Of a DNA stretch of 64,000 bases, positions 1 through 9,398 are shown piece by piece. A program made the translations under genes and the position numbers. The stretch is from Dehalobacter sp. DCM (GTDB taxonomy: Bacteria; Bacillota; Desulfitobacteriia; Desulfitobacteriales; Syntrophobotulaceae): the NCBI RefSeq assembly GCF_024972775.1, contig NZ_CP092282.1:2163001-2227000 (forward strand). Direction: 5' to 3'. The notes under the pieces are model-generated. The model saw only the letters and a list, made by a program, of their open reading frames with translations, was not told the origin of the DNA and searched no databases. Within the stretch, counting starts at the first letter, position 1; the number at the start of each line of letters is the position of its first letter.

Positions 1-2
1 AT

Positions 3-74
3 TACAAATTAGATACTTATGAAGAAAAATGTGGTCCAATTACAAAAGAACTAGTAAACTTGGCAAGAAAGTAA
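3..74 (+). CDS. C-terminal fragment of an unidentified protein
   Basis: An open frame enters from the left edge and runs 23 codons to a TAA stop, ending in ITKELVNLARK. The charged, helical tail looks like a real protein terminus, but there is too little to name a family. It is followed by about 70 bases with no feature before the convergent end of the MerR gene. Confidence 0.4.
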   Translation, partial: YKLDTYEEKCGPITKELVNLARK

Positions 75-144
75 ACAAAAAGGAAATATTGTGGGTTAGT
101 GAATGTTAAAGCGTATAGAGTCGGTGATGAAAAACGCAGGACGT

Positions 145-597
145 TCAAAATGAACTACCTGCGTTGATAAACTTATGGTATTCTTTAGGGATTTTTTCTA
201 GTTGTATATTATTACTATCGTGAATAGCGCAGGTGCCGGCTTCTTTAGCGGCTTCATAATACCAGCACTTGAAATTGAGCATTTCAAGCATTTCCTGCAT
301 TTCTTGGATCTGCTGAATCACGGCGTCCCGTTGCGATCGGATTATGGAGAGGCGTTCTTCAATCGTAGTATCACCCATTATGCTGCAATCCATGAAGTGT
401 TTAATGTCTCTGATGGGCATGCCTGTTTTTTTCAGGCATTCAATCATTTTTAATCCAGGCAGGTCTTCATCTTTGAACATACGTATCCCGCCGCTAGAGC
501 GTTCCACAAACGGAAGCAAGCCTTCTTTATCATAGTACCTTAATGTCAAAGCAGTAACATTAAGTTTCTTCGCCATCTCGCCAACGGTATAGATCAT
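145..597 (-). CDS. MerR family transcriptional regulator (AdhR-like)
   Basis: A 150-residue MerR-type regulator. The N-terminal winged helix-turn-helix is seen in TVGEMAKKLNVTALTLRYYD at residues 4-23, followed by the usual GL(L)P wing and a dimerising coiled coil (about residues 80-110). It lacks the paired C-terminal cysteines of metal sensors such as CueR; single cysteines occur at about residues 54, 71, 110 and 122, so an AdhR-like sensor of aldehydes or electrophiles is possible, as inference. It is divergent from an iron-dependent alcohol dehydrogenase, and an 18-bp palindrome lies inside a 19-bp promoter spacer between the two genes, the usual MerR arrangement. The dehydrogenase is therefore its likely target. 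Confidence 0.88.
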   Translation of the reverse strand: MIYTVGEMAKKLNVTALTLRYYDKEGLLPFVERSSGGIRMFKDEDLPGLKMIECLKKTGMPIRDIKHFMDCSIMGDTTIEERLSIIRSQRDAVIQQIQEMQEMLEMLNFKCWYYEAAKEAGTCAIHDSNNIQLEKIPKEYHKFINAGSSF

Positions 598-639
598 TTG
601 CAGACCTCCAAAATCTCAAGAGAAATTTTAAAAAACACA

Positions 640-670
640 TTGACTTAAAGTTAACTTTAAGATATAGAAT
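640..670 (+). promoter_or_regulatory. MerR-type promoter with operator palindrome
   Basis: A -35 box TTGACT (640-645) and a -10 box TAGAAT (665-670) are separated by 19 bp, longer than the normal 17. The spacer holds the perfect palindrome CTTAAAGTTAACTTTAAG at 644-661. MerR regulators typically bind such spacer palindromes and untwist the DNA. The promoter points at the alcohol dehydrogenase that starts at 777. Confidence 0.8.
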
Positions 671-776
671 AATAACGAACTTAATGTTTGAAGTATAACA
701 CACATAGTATTCAAACTCAATTTTTGATGTTATACGGCATCATCATATACTGAAAAATGCAAAGGAGATCAATTTA

Positions 777-1946
777 ATGTTAGGAAATTTCAGTTATTCA
801 AATCCAACCAAAATATATTTCGGAGAAGACGCGTTAAATTATTTGAACGAGGAACTTGCTAAGTATGGCAAGAATGTATTGCTGGCATATGGTGGCGGTT
901 CCATTAAGAAAACTGATCTGTATGACAGGATTGTCAAAATTCTTAAGGACAACGGCAAAGAAGTCTTTGAGGATGCAGGCGTTATGCCCAACCCTACTGT
1001 CGAAAAGCTATATGAAGGCTGCAAGATAGCCAAAGAGAACGATGTGGATCTGATATTAGCGGTAGGCGGCGGCTCGGTCTGTGATTATGCTAAAGCAGTG
1101 TCGGTTTCGACCTATTGTGAGGAAGATCCGTGGGATAAATACTTTCTGCGAATGGAAGATGTCGATAATAAGATCATCCCTGTAGGATGCGTTCTGACTA
1201 TGGTCGGCACCGGCTCGGAAATGAATGGTGGCTCTGTCATCACCAACCATGACACCAAGCTGAAAATTGGTCATGTGTTTGGTGACAATGTGTTCCCTAA
1301 GTTCACTATTATGAACCCCGTATTTACCTATACCATACCGCACTATCAGATGGTTGCCGGCTTCTTCGATATCATGTCACACATTTTGGAGCAATACTTC
1401 ACCAATGAGGATGACAACACCTCTGATTATGTCATGGAGGGCTTGTTAAAGTCTTTGATCCATAGTTCCAGGATCGCAGTCAAGAAGCCTACAGACTATG
1501 AAGCGAGAAGCAACATCATGTGGACGGCAACATGGGCGCTCAATACCTTTGTCGGCAAAGGTAAATCACAAGACTGGATGGTCCACATGATTGGGCAGTC
1601 CATTGGCGCCTATACGGATGCTACACACGGAATGACACTGTCCGCTATTTCCATACCATATTACCGGTTCATCATGCCTTTCGGGCTTAAAAAGTTCAAG
1701 CGCTATGCAATCAACGTTTGGAATGTAAACCCTGAAGGAAAAACAGACGAGCAAATCGCAAAAGAGGGACTCGACCAAATGGAAGCTTATATGAGAGAGA
1801 TTGGCTTTGTGATGAGCATCAAGGACTTGGGTGTAACTGAGGATATGCTTGACGGTATCGCGAAAGGTTCTTTCATATTGAAAGGTGGATATAAAGTTTT
1901 AAACCATGATGAAATCGTCCATGTATTGAAAAACAGTATGATTTGA
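777..1946 (+). CDS. Iron-containing alcohol dehydrogenase (BdhA/YugJ-like)
   Basis: A 389-residue group III (iron-type) alcohol dehydrogenase, probably NAD(P)H-dependent reduction of butyraldehyde or other aldehydes. The dinucleotide-binding GGGS motifs appear near residues 40 and 100 (AVGGGSVCDYAKA), and the metal ligands can be read as Asp and His in FDIMSHILEQYF, His in DWMVHMIGQ and His in DATHGMTL. Full family length. The start follows AAAGGAGA. It sits alone behind the MerR-type promoter and ends at a strong terminator, so it is probably a single-gene, inducer-controlled unit. The exact substrate cannot be read from the sequence. Confidence 0.9.
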   Translation: MLGNFSYSNPTKIYFGEDALNYLNEELAKYGKNVLLAYGGGSIKKTDLYDRIVKILKDNGKEVFEDAGVMPNPTVEKLYEGCKIAKENDVDLILAVGGGSVCDYAKAVSVSTYCEEDPWDKYFLRMEDVDNKIIPVGCVLTMVGTGSEMNGGSVITNHDTKLKIGHVFGDNVFPKFTIMNPVFTYTIPHYQMVAGFFDIMSHILEQYFTNEDDNTSDYVMEGLLKSLIHSSRIAVKKPTDYEARSNIMWTATWALNTFVGKGKSQDWMVHMIGQSIGAYTDATHGMTLSAISIPYYRFIMPFGLKKFKRYAINVWNVNPEGKTDEQIAKEGLDQMEAYMREIGFVMSIKDLGVTEDMLDGIAKGSFILKGGYKVLNHDEIVHVLKNSMI

Positions 1947-1999
1947 GGATATATTGACTGTATAGCTGAGTTTGCACACCACTTGGAAAAAAGGCACAG

Positions 2000-2046
2000 C
2001 CCCTCTCTAAAATCATTAATTTGATCTTTTAGAGGGGTTATTTTTT
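2000..2046 (+). terminator. Rho-independent terminator
   Basis: The stem CCCCTCT...AGAGGGG is extended by AAAA/TTTT pairing and followed by a T run. It closes the alcohol dehydrogenase unit. Confidence 0.75.
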
Positions 2047-2215
2047 GATATGATCAAGTAAGCCCCTGTGTTCGATTTGGCATCTAAGATAGAGAAATTG
2101 CGGCAAAAGGTTAATAGAGGAATAATATTTAGGGTTCTCAAAACGAAAAGGTAAACTAAAATATTGATATAATTGCTTTTACACAGTAAGTGCGATTTAC
2201 AAGGAGAATAGCTAT

Positions 2216-3310
2216 ATGAATACTGCCAAAAGTATCGAATTAAAAATCCTAAAGGCTATTCTTTGGATATATATAAGCTTATGTATTATAATTGCAGGTT
2301 TAAATTACGGCTATGCCAGCCATGCAACAGAAGATACAGCAAAACTCATAACATGGTTTTGGCATTTCTATGAAAACTGGGTAAAAACCTTTTTCATTGT
2401 AACGTGCAGTTTTCTTACGCTAAAGATAGTCGGTTCTTCGCAAATAACGGTTATGAGAAAAAGGAATTTGATAGGCTTTATTGTCTCTGCTATTGTAGTT
2501 CATATTGCGGGGCCTCTGCTTTTGAAGAATTCTGAACTGTACTTTTTTGCTATGCCATTACCATGGTCTACTACTCCGTTGCAGCTTTTGGATACAACAA
2601 CTAATTTTTACATAAGCCGCTTACCAGCGTGGGGGGTAACAGGCATAACGGCTGCGTTAATATTCTATGCCTGGATAAGCGCTATTATCATTTTGGGAAC
2701 GCTATTTTTGGGGAGACGGTGGCAGTGTTCTACCTTATGTCTTTTTAATGGGTTTGCATCGGAAGTATTTGCACCAGCGTTTCCTTTGGTCGGAAAAATT
2801 CGCAAAGTAAAACCTAGGCAGCTTCGCATTTTGTTCATACTCAAATGGGTATTTCTTTGTATTTCACTTTTCTTCTCCTTTTATTGGGCCCTCCATCTAT
2901 TGAAGGTGCCACTGCCTGGAAATATTAATGTGATCAGCAGTGTGGAAAACTACAAATATCTGACAGGAGAACTGTTTACAGCGATGTTTTTCTGGATAGC
3001 TTTTATTGGCAGAGGATATTGCTATTACTGTCCATTAGGAACTATGTTAGGATTACTGGGGAAACTTGCCGGACAAAAAATTCTAACCAACAATACTAAA
3101 TGTGTTCAGTGCAACCAGTGTAATTCAGCCTGTTCTATGGCAATCGATATAAGCAGCAAAGCAAAAGACGGCGAAGCGGTTAAAAACCTGCGGTGTGTCG
3201 GATGTGGACACTGTGTAGATGCATGCCCGACACGAACCCTGTCTTATTCAACAATTTTTCTACAGAAAATGAAAGAAGTGTATAAAACAGAGAAAGATAT
3301 TTCAATGTAA
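2216..3310 (+). CDS. NapH/NosR-like membrane protein with two 4Fe-4S clusters
   Basis: A 364-residue polytopic membrane protein with about six hydrophobic segments and a C-terminal ferredoxin domain. Two cysteine sets, CVQCNQCNSAC and CVGCGHCVDACP (about residues 299-337), would bind two 4Fe-4S clusters. Two further cysteine pairs close to membrane segments (CSTLC and CYYCPLG) match the CxxxC(P) signature of the NapH/NosR/RdhC group, which moves electrons between quinol and periplasmic or membrane redox partners. No reductase gene is adjacent, so its partner is unknown. The start follows AAGGAGA. It is not obviously co-transcribed with its neighbours. Confidence 0.75.
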   Translation: MNTAKSIELKILKAILWIYISLCIIIAGLNYGYASHATEDTAKLITWFWHFYENWVKTFFIVTCSFLTLKIVGSSQITVMRKRNLIGFIVSAIVVHIAGPLLLKNSELYFFAMPLPWSTTPLQLLDTTTNFYISRLPAWGVTGITAALIFYAWISAIIILGTLFLGRRWQCSTLCLFNGFASEVFAPAFPLVGKIRKVKPRQLRILFILKWVFLCISLFFSFYWALHLLKVPLPGNINVISSVENYKYLTGELFTAMFFWIAFIGRGYCYYCPLGTMLGLLGKLAGQKILTNNTKCVQCNQCNSACSMAIDISSKAKDGEAVKNLRCVGCGHCVDACPTRTLSYSTIFLQKMKEVYKTEKDISM

Positions 3311-3570
3311 GGATGTGAATAAACATCCGCAAAAGATATTCTCAAAATAAAATTGTGATATGCATTTTACAACTCGTGGGATTGTTCGGGATTCATAAAT
3401 ATGTTGAAAAGCCAAGATATTTCTTCATACTCTTTTTCAGGCATACTTTATGCAATATTGTTTACAGACAAGGATAATTGGGAGGATAGGATACGTAATC
3501 TTGCTAATTCTCGGTGCCAGGAGAAAAGACACAGGAAAAAGACACAGAAAAAGGAGAGTGTGATTAAACC

Positions 3571-4419
3571 ATGGGTAAATTAACAGGAAAAGTAGCTGCC
3601 GTTACAGGCGGTGGCAGTGGAATCGGTAAAGCGATTTGTTTAGCGATGTCTGCCGAAGGCGCAAAAGTTGTCGTAGGTGATATTGGAAAAAACCCTGAAG
3701 GAAAATACACCGCTGAACTGACTGTGGACCTGATTAAAGAAGCTGGTGGAGAAGCAGTCGCTTCTGTTGGCGATATTACGACAATGGCAGGGGGCGAAGG
3801 CCTGGTCAAAGCAGCCGTTGACAATTACGGGAAAATTGATATTCTGGTCAATTGTGCCGGATTCACCAGAGCGGTTGATTTCTTTGAAGATAACGAGAAA
3901 AACTGGGATGACATTGTCGCTGTCAATATGAAGGGCCAATTTACTACAACTCATTATGCAGCTAAAGAAATGGCTAAAAATAAGAGTGGTGCGATTATTA
4001 ACTTCTCCTCCCGCGCAGCATTTGTTGACGGTATTCCCGGCCCTGGCATGTCCAGCCTGCCCTATTCCGCTTCAAAAGCCGGCGTTATTGGCTTCACCAC
4101 ATTGTGCTCTCTTGAGCTGAAAGCACATGGTATTACCTGCAATGCGGTCCTTCCCAGTGCGGTTACACCCGGCTTCCCCATGGACAGACCGAAATTCGGC
4201 GGCGGAGTAACCAGCGGCCCGGAATTTATCGCTCAGTTTGTCACTTTCCTCGGCACAGATGAAGCAAAAGAAGTTACCGGCCAGTTCTTCTATGTATCTT
4301 CCGGAGATATTGCCATATTTCAGAAACCGCTTCGACTGGAAAATGTCGAAAGGTTCCTCCATAAAGACAGCTGGACCATTGACGACATGATCAAAGAAGT
4401 TCCGCCGTTGGTTTACTAG
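3571..4419 (+). CDS. Short-chain dehydrogenase/reductase
   Basis: A 282-residue classical SDR. It has the cofactor motif TGGGSGIG near residue 13, NCAG near 92, a catalytic Ser in NFSSRAAF and the YxxxK pair in YSASK. The Asp in VVGDIG after the second beta strand favours NAD over NADP. Compared with ordinary FabG-type enzymes it carries a longer C-terminal tail (about 30 residues after the normal end). The start ATG is preceded by AAGGAGAG. Substrate unknown: no pathway partner is adjacent, and it lies far from the phloroglucinol island, which has its own SDR. Confidence 0.85.
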   Translation: MGKLTGKVAAVTGGGSGIGKAICLAMSAEGAKVVVGDIGKNPEGKYTAELTVDLIKEAGGEAVASVGDITTMAGGEGLVKAAVDNYGKIDILVNCAGFTRAVDFFEDNEKNWDDIVAVNMKGQFTTTHYAAKEMAKNKSGAIINFSSRAAFVDGIPGPGMSSLPYSASKAGVIGFTTLCSLELKAHGITCNAVLPSAVTPGFPMDRPKFGGGVTSGPEFIAQFVTFLGTDEAKEVTGQFFYVSSGDIAIFQKPLRLENVERFLHKDSWTIDDMIKEVPPLVY

Positions 4420-4471
4420 AATAAAAAATATGATATTTAAATTTATTCTATAAATTTAATAGGCGATATTA

Positions 4472-4519
4472 AAAGCGGTGTCACCTAACTACGAGAACGT
4501 AGTTAGGTAACACCGCTTT
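4472..4519 (+). terminator. Strong hairpin terminator
   Basis: A 22-bp stem (AAAGCGGTGT...ACACCGCTTT, one mismatch) with an AGAA loop, just after the SDR. It is probably bidirectional between the SDR and the convergent TetR gene. Confidence 0.75.
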
Positions 4520-4606
4520 CTTCGATTAGGGAAACAAAAAGGAATAGCAATAATCTGACAATACAGAAATGCAAGCTGTAAACCAATTTTTTATACCAAA
4601 GATCAG

Positions 4607-4713
4607 GTCTGCGTGCCACTGTTCCGGCGACAAGCGGAGCACGGATAGCGTAGCGCGGCTGTTAGCGCCATGGAGGGCGCTATCTGCCGAAAGCGGAATG
4701 TGGCATGCAGACC
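4607..4713. repeat. Palindromic repeat element, copy 1
   Basis: A roughly 107-bp element bounded by imperfect inverted arms GGTCTGCGTGCCAC and GTGGCATGCAGACC. It holds an inner hairpin with the core GCGCCATGGAGGGCGC (4665-4680). Segments of it recur in scrambled order at about 10752-11095, and the inner hairpin core is shared with copies near 20.8, 52.6, 53.5 and 57.3 kb. It is non-coding; short ORFs across it are by-products of the palindrome. Confidence 0.7.
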
Positions 4714-4779
4714 AACCCCAGTTATAATGTATTTCTGTCATGGTATTTAACCAGTGACAATTGGTGCACAATGGTTGCA

Positions 4780-5334
4780 TCACATAATCTTATTCATCAT
4801 TTTAGCGATAAACTCAGCAATTTCTTTCGGACTTTGTTTCGTATCATTTACAATCCAATTTTCTATAATTCCAAAGATACCATTGGATATAAAAATATAG
4901 CGTTGCTCAAGCTCATCAGCAGACAGGTCCGGGTTCCGCAGATGATCCTCAGAGATGCTCTGGTCATGAGCAATATTGACAACCCGCCGCATAAATTCTT
5001 TGTCACCGTTTTCACTGATGATGATCTTGCATAGAGCGATATTTTCAGCAATATATTCCATGATCTTGGTTATTAAATCTGTGTTGGTGATGATTTCTAT
5101 GGATTTCTCCAGAAAATTCTTTAATTCGGAGAACAATTCGTTTTCAATTTGAATCATGAGGTCATAGGGATCAGTATAGTGGGCATAAAATGTACCTCGG
5201 TTTATTTCAGCAAGCTCGCAGATATGTGTGACCGTAATTTTGTTTATGGGGTGATCTTTCATCAAATCGAGTAAGGCCTGCTTGATAATCATTTTCGTGT
5301 AAATGACGCGTCTGTCGGATTTTTTCTCCTTCAC
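4780..5334 (-). CDS. TetR/AcrR family transcriptional regulator
   Basis: A 184-residue TetR regulator with the N-terminal helix-turn-helix ITVTHICELAEINRGTFYAH (about residues 33-52), followed by an all-helical ligand domain. The start is a GTG with GGGGGCG upstream. It is divergent from the MMPL exporter gene, and the 200-bp gap contains the exporter promoter and an inverted repeat, so it probably represses the exporter and its own gene. The ligand is unknown; lipophilic drugs or membrane stressors would be typical. Confidence 0.87.
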   Translation of the reverse strand: MKEKKSDRRVIYTKMIIKQALLDLMKDHPINKITVTHICELAEINRGTFYAHYTDPYDLMIQIENELFSELKNFLEKSIEIITNTDLITKIMEYIAENIALCKIIISENGDKEFMRRVVNIAHDQSISEDHLRNPDLSADELEQRYIFISNGIFGIIENWIVNDTKQSPKEIAEFIAKMMNKIM

Positions 5335-5431
5335 TTTTTCGCCCCCATCATCATTTTTAGTATGATTTGATTGTTTATCAATAAAAATATCCGATCTGTT
5401 GATTTACTAACAAACGGCACGTATTTGGTTA

Positions 5432-5514
5432 TTGTTTATGCAGCACAGTGTCAGTATACTATACCATACACTAGATAATCAACAACATGTACAATATCTA
5501 TTAATGTGTATAGT
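5432..5514 (+). promoter_or_regulatory. Promoter and inverted repeat upstream of the MMPL gene
   Basis: A plausible -35 TTGTTT (5432-5437) and -10 TATACT (5455-5460) are 17 bp apart. An ACTATAC arm from 5458 and a GTGTATAGT arm ending at 5514 form an inverted repeat around the start of transcription, a suitable place for a TetR operator. Confidence 0.45.
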
Positions 5515-5531
5515 AAAGGGGGACATCCACT

Positions 5532-8500
5532 ATGAAGACACTTCTGAAATACCGCTGGGCCGCACTTGTTGTCTGGATAGTTATAGCGGTGGTATTTACG
5601 CTGTTTATGCCTGATTTGGAAGCAATTATTAATGAACGTGGAAATGTGATGCTCGATGAGAGTTATCCTTCCCAAACAGCGCAAAAACTGATGAATAACC
5701 TGTCCATAACGGAAGGCAAATCGGGAATTATCGTCTTTACGGATAAGCAGCAATTATCCACGCACGATCAAGAGAACATTAAAAATGGGCTCCAGGCAGT
5801 CAAAGACAATCGGCGTGCGCTGGGCATCAACCATATCATCGATGTATTCGATACACCGGATGCAGCAAGCCAGCTTATTTCAGAAGATCAGACAACGATA
5901 CTCGTCCCGTTTACTTATGATAAAAACGGCAGGGATATTAAGACGATACAATCTGAGCTTGAATACCAACTGAAAGATGTTGGCGTGACGTATTACATTA
6001 CCGGTAATGAGTTTATTATCGGTGATTATCTCAGCCAGGTTTTTGCCGGCGTAACGAAGAGTGCACTGCTGACCATTGCCTTTATTCTAGTTATTTTGAT
6101 CGTCTTGTTCCGATCCGTGGTGACGCCGCTTATTTCTCTTTTCACCGTTGGTCTAGCGTATTTAGTATCCATCGGCATTGTTGGACAATTAGTTTCCCAA
6201 TTGGGGTTTCCGGTATCGTCGTTGACGCAAATGTTCATCATTCTGATCCTGTTTGGGGTTGGCACAGACTATAACATCCTGCTCTTTAACCGATTCAAAG
6301 AGGAATTGCCGAAACAGATTTCCGTAGAAAAGGCGATTACGGTCACCTTTAAGACAGCTGGGAAAACAGTATTATTCAGCGCGCTAACGGTCTTTATTGC
6401 CTTTCTTTCACTTCAGTTCGTTAAATTCGGTGTTTATCGTTCGGCAGTGGCAGTGGCCATCAGCATTGCGGTTTTGATTGCCGTGCTCTTTACACTGACA
6501 CCGGCTCTTTTTCGAATCCTGAGCAAAACATTGTTTTGGCCTTCCCATCATATCCAAGGGCATAAGCAAAGTACGATGTGGGCAAAGGTAACAGCCGGTG
6601 CGGTTAGGCGGCCCTATCTGGCGATGATAGTTATCGTCCTGCTCATTCTGCCGATACTGACGGCAGGCAGTTATAAGCTGACATTTGACAATCTGAAAGA
6701 TATGGGTAACAGCTCTGCTTCTTCTGTGGTTGGTTTTAACATAGTGGCTGAACATTTTGGCAAAGGGAAAATCATGCCCACTACCGTTGTTATCACCAGC
6801 AGCCATGCGATGGATAACGCGAGGGATTTAGCTGTCATCGATTCCCTGACCGAAAAAATAAGGAAACTGGATGGAGTTTCTTCTGTTTCCGGTCCCACCC
6901 AGCCCCAGGGCAGTGAGATCGCTGCTTTGTACACGGACAGTCAGACCGAACACGTAACCAACGGAATAACGTCAGCCAATGTGGGGATAAAAAAGATTTC
7001 GGGTGGTCTCACCACGATGGTAAATAGTCTTTCCGGCGAAAATCTTTCCCAATTAGACCAGTTATCCTCCGGGTTAACGCGCATCCAAACCGGAATGGAG
7101 AGTATCACGGCGTCAATGAAGCAGGTTCAAGAGGGCATAGATCGCGGATCAGCAGGCTCAGCCCAGATTGCCAGCGGTTTAAATACCATCCGTTCCAATC
7201 TGAATACAATTAACACCACGCTGAACAACCAGCTTTTGCCGGATTATTTAAATCTGAAAAAAGGGATTGATCACTGGGCGGGCGGATATATCGTTATTGA
7301 ACAAAACGTCAGTCAGTTAATCCAAATGGCCCAGGGCATCCAGCAGATAACCGCCGCACTGGGCGATCCACAGCTTCAATTAGCCGCAACCAATCCCGCT
7401 GCCTATTCACTTGTTATGCAGCTCAACGGCGATAATACGGCGTTGAATCCGGGGCTGGTACCCTCATTTGTTGCAGCGCTAACCCAGCTTGACCAGGGTT
7501 TAAAAACAGCCAATGAAACCTATACAAATCAAATCGCCGGGAATTTTGATAGTCTGAACAACGGCTTATCTCAAGTGTCTTCGGGTATGCCCCAAATGGT
7601 TTCCGGCCTAAACTCCTTGGAAACAGCAGCCACAGAACTCGCCAAGGGGCTCGCTGAAGGGAGTAATGGACAAAGTCAAATCATTGCGCATATGCAGACC
7701 ATGTCGGATGCGCTTAAAAAGGTGACAGAAGGACAGGCGGCACTATCCGGCGGTTTAACCACTATGGGTGAAGCATTGACGCAACTGAAAGGCGGCATCG
7801 GCACAAGCAGGGATGGGTTAAACCAAATATCCCAGGGACTCGATCGAGCCAATTCTTTCTTAGGGGAAATTTCTTCTGTCAAATCCTTTTACGTGCCAAG
7901 TGATGCCTTAACAAGCAGCGATATTCAAAACGCATTGGATGCCTTCATGTCCAAGGACAGAAAAACAGCAGAGATCAGCGTGACCCTGGTAGATGATCCG
8001 TATTCGGATGAAGCAGAACAAACAATGGACGCTATCAGCTCCCTTTTATCGGCGTCACTCCAGGGGACGTCACTCAGCGACGCGAACATTCTGGCAGGCG
8101 GAGAAACAGCCACCACCAAGGACATAAAAAAAGTAGCCATCAGCGATATGGTGATGACCGAAATCATCGTCCTGATCAGTGTTTTCATTGTGTTAGTTCT
8201 TGTAATAAAGTCGTTTTGGATACCTGTTTATGTCACGGGATCCATTTTGCTGACCTATTATTCGTCTATGGCTCTTACGAGTCTCTTAGCCAAAACATTT
8301 CTGCACACCAGCGAAATCGCCTGGAATGTTCCATTTTTTGCCTTTCTCGTGATTGTCACGTTAGGTGTTGACTACAGTATTTTCTTAATGGCGCGCTTTC
8401 GCGAAGATCGCGGCAGTACACCGTATGAAGCTATCATTCAGGCCTCCGCTCATGTTGGCGGGGTCGTATTATCCGCTGCGATCATCCTGGCAGGTACCTT

Positions 8501-8657
8501 TGCCACGATTATTCCGGCTGGAATCAATACACTGGCTGAGCTAGCAATCGCTGTGTGTCTGGGAATATTAATCCTCAGTGTCGTCTTTCTGCCCTTTGTC
8601 ATTCCAGCCCTTATCGCCATTCAAACACGGCTTGAACAGAAATTTAAAGATCATTAA
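5532..8657 (+). CDS. MMPL-family RND transporter
   Basis: A 1041-residue RND-type transporter of the MMPL group (YdfJ/YdgH-like). One transmembrane helix begins at residue 8, a cluster of five lies at about residues 175-330 with the proton-relay GVGTDYN, and a second cluster at about 860-1030 has GVDYSIF. The long central region (about 440-800) is low-complexity and helical with repeated SGL and GL(N/T) blocks, like the extracytoplasmic part of YhgE/Pip proteins. It probably exports lipids or lipophilic compounds using the proton gradient. The start ATG follows AAAGGGG. It is divergently coupled to a TetR regulator. Confidence 0.88.
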   Translation: MKTLLKYRWAALVVWIVIAVVFTLFMPDLEAIINERGNVMLDESYPSQTAQKLMNNLSITEGKSGIIVFTDKQQLSTHDQENIKNGLQAVKDNRRALGINHIIDVFDTPDAASQLISEDQTTILVPFTYDKNGRDIKTIQSELEYQLKDVGVTYYITGNEFIIGDYLSQVFAGVTKSALLTIAFILVILIVLFRSVVTPLISLFTVGLAYLVSIGIVGQLVSQLGFPVSSLTQMFIILILFGVGTDYNILLFNRFKEELPKQISVEKAITVTFKTAGKTVLFSALTVFIAFLSLQFVKFGVYRSAVAVAISIAVLIAVLFTLTPALFRILSKTLFWPSHHIQGHKQSTMWAKVTAGAVRRPYLAMIVIVLLILPILTAGSYKLTFDNLKDMGNSSASSVVGFNIVAEHFGKGKIMPTTVVITSSHAMDNARDLAVIDSLTEKIRKLDGVSSVSGPTQPQGSEIAALYTDSQTEHVTNGITSANVGIKKISGGLTTMVNSLSGENLSQLDQLSSGLTRIQTGMESITASMKQVQEGIDRGSAGSAQIASGLNTIRSNLNTINTTLNNQLLPDYLNLKKGIDHWAGGYIVIEQNVSQLIQMAQGIQQITAALGDPQLQLAATNPAAYSLVMQLNGDNTALNPGLVPSFVAALTQLDQGLKTANETYTNQIAGNFDSLNNGLSQVSSGMPQMVSGLNSLETAATELAKGLAEGSNGQSQIIAHMQTMSDALKKVTEGQAALSGGLTTMGEALTQLKGGIGTSRDGLNQISQGLDRANSFLGEISSVKSFYVPSDALTSSDIQNALDAFMSKDRKTAEISVTLVDDPYSDEAEQTMDAISSLLSASLQGTSLSDANILAGGETATTKDIKKVAISDMVMTEIIVLISVFIVLVLVIKSFWIPVYVTGSILLTYYSSMALTSLLAKTFLHTSEIAWNVPFFAFLVIVTLGVDYSIFLMARFREDRGSTPYEAIIQASAHVGGVVLSAAIILAGTFATIIPAGINTLAELAIAVCLGILILSVVFLPFVIPALIAIQTRLEQKFKDH

Positions 8658-8788
8658 TATATTTGATATAATAGCAGGAATAAACTGATTTACAGAGAAC
8701 TTAAAAAAGTTAGGTAAAATGGGGAACAAATAATGGGTTATCTGATAACGGATAACGCAACGGGAAGGCGAAAGGTGAATTGACAGAT

Positions 8789-9352
8789 ATGAAGGGTTTT
8801 ATGAAATCGCTGTTTGAATGGGTTATTATCATCGCGGTTGCTTTTGCACTGTCGCTGGTCATACGTAATTTTTTAATCGATACACGAATTGTTCCGACAG
8901 GATCAATGCTGCCGACGATACAACTTGAGGACAGGCTGATCGTCGACCGTTTCTTTTACAAATACGGCGATATCCAGCGCGGGGATATTATTGTGTTTGA
9001 AGCACCGGACGAAATTATGAAGGATGAAGATTTAGTAAAAAGAGTCATTGGCCTGCCGGGAGAAACCATTCAGGTCACGAACAGCAAAGTGTACATAAAC
9101 GGACAGGTTCTGGATGAACCCTATGTCGAATCATCGGCAAATTACGAATTTGGTCCGTATACGATACCGGAAGGCACGTTTTTTATGATGGGGGATAATC
9201 GGCCGATAAGTTATGACAGTCATCGTTGGGGCGCTTTGGACGGCGAAAAAATCATCGGTAAGGTTTGGGTCCGCTATTGGCCCTTTGATCGATTAGGACC
9301 CTTGACGAAACTGCCTGAAGATTATTTGCCAGGAGCAGTAGAATCTCCCTAA
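8789..9352 (+). CDS. lepB: Signal peptidase I
   Basis: A type I signal peptidase of about 187 residues, single-pass membrane protein. After the N-terminal membrane helix come box B with the catalytic serine (PTGSMLPTI), box C (RLIVDRF), box D with the catalytic lysine (KRVIGLPGE) and box E (GDNRPISYDSHRWG). It cleaves leader peptides on the outer face of the membrane. The ATG at 8789 has AAAGGTG 11 bases upstream; an in-frame TTG at 8780 is a possible alternative start that would add three residues. It is followed at short distance by rmuC. Confidence 0.93.
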   Translation: MKGFMKSLFEWVIIIAVAFALSLVIRNFLIDTRIVPTGSMLPTIQLEDRLIVDRFFYKYGDIQRGDIIVFEAPDEIMKDEDLVKRVIGLPGETIQVTNSKVYINGQVLDEPYVESSANYEFGPYTIPEGTFFMMGDNRPISYDSHRWGALDGEKIIGKVWVRYWPFDRLGPLTKLPEDYLPGAVESP

Positions 9353-9398
9353 TCGCGATGTCATTGTTTACTATCAATGATCAGATGGAGGATGCCGG

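Noticed and set aside
3401-3583. 60-codon ORF before the SDR
   Set aside because: No ribosome site, Lys/Arg-rich tail formed by repeated AAAGACACAG sequence, and overlap with the SDR start.
4526-4783. ORF across the repeat at 4.6 kb
   Set aside because: Runs over a palindromic element and a TetR gene end; composition is not protein-like.
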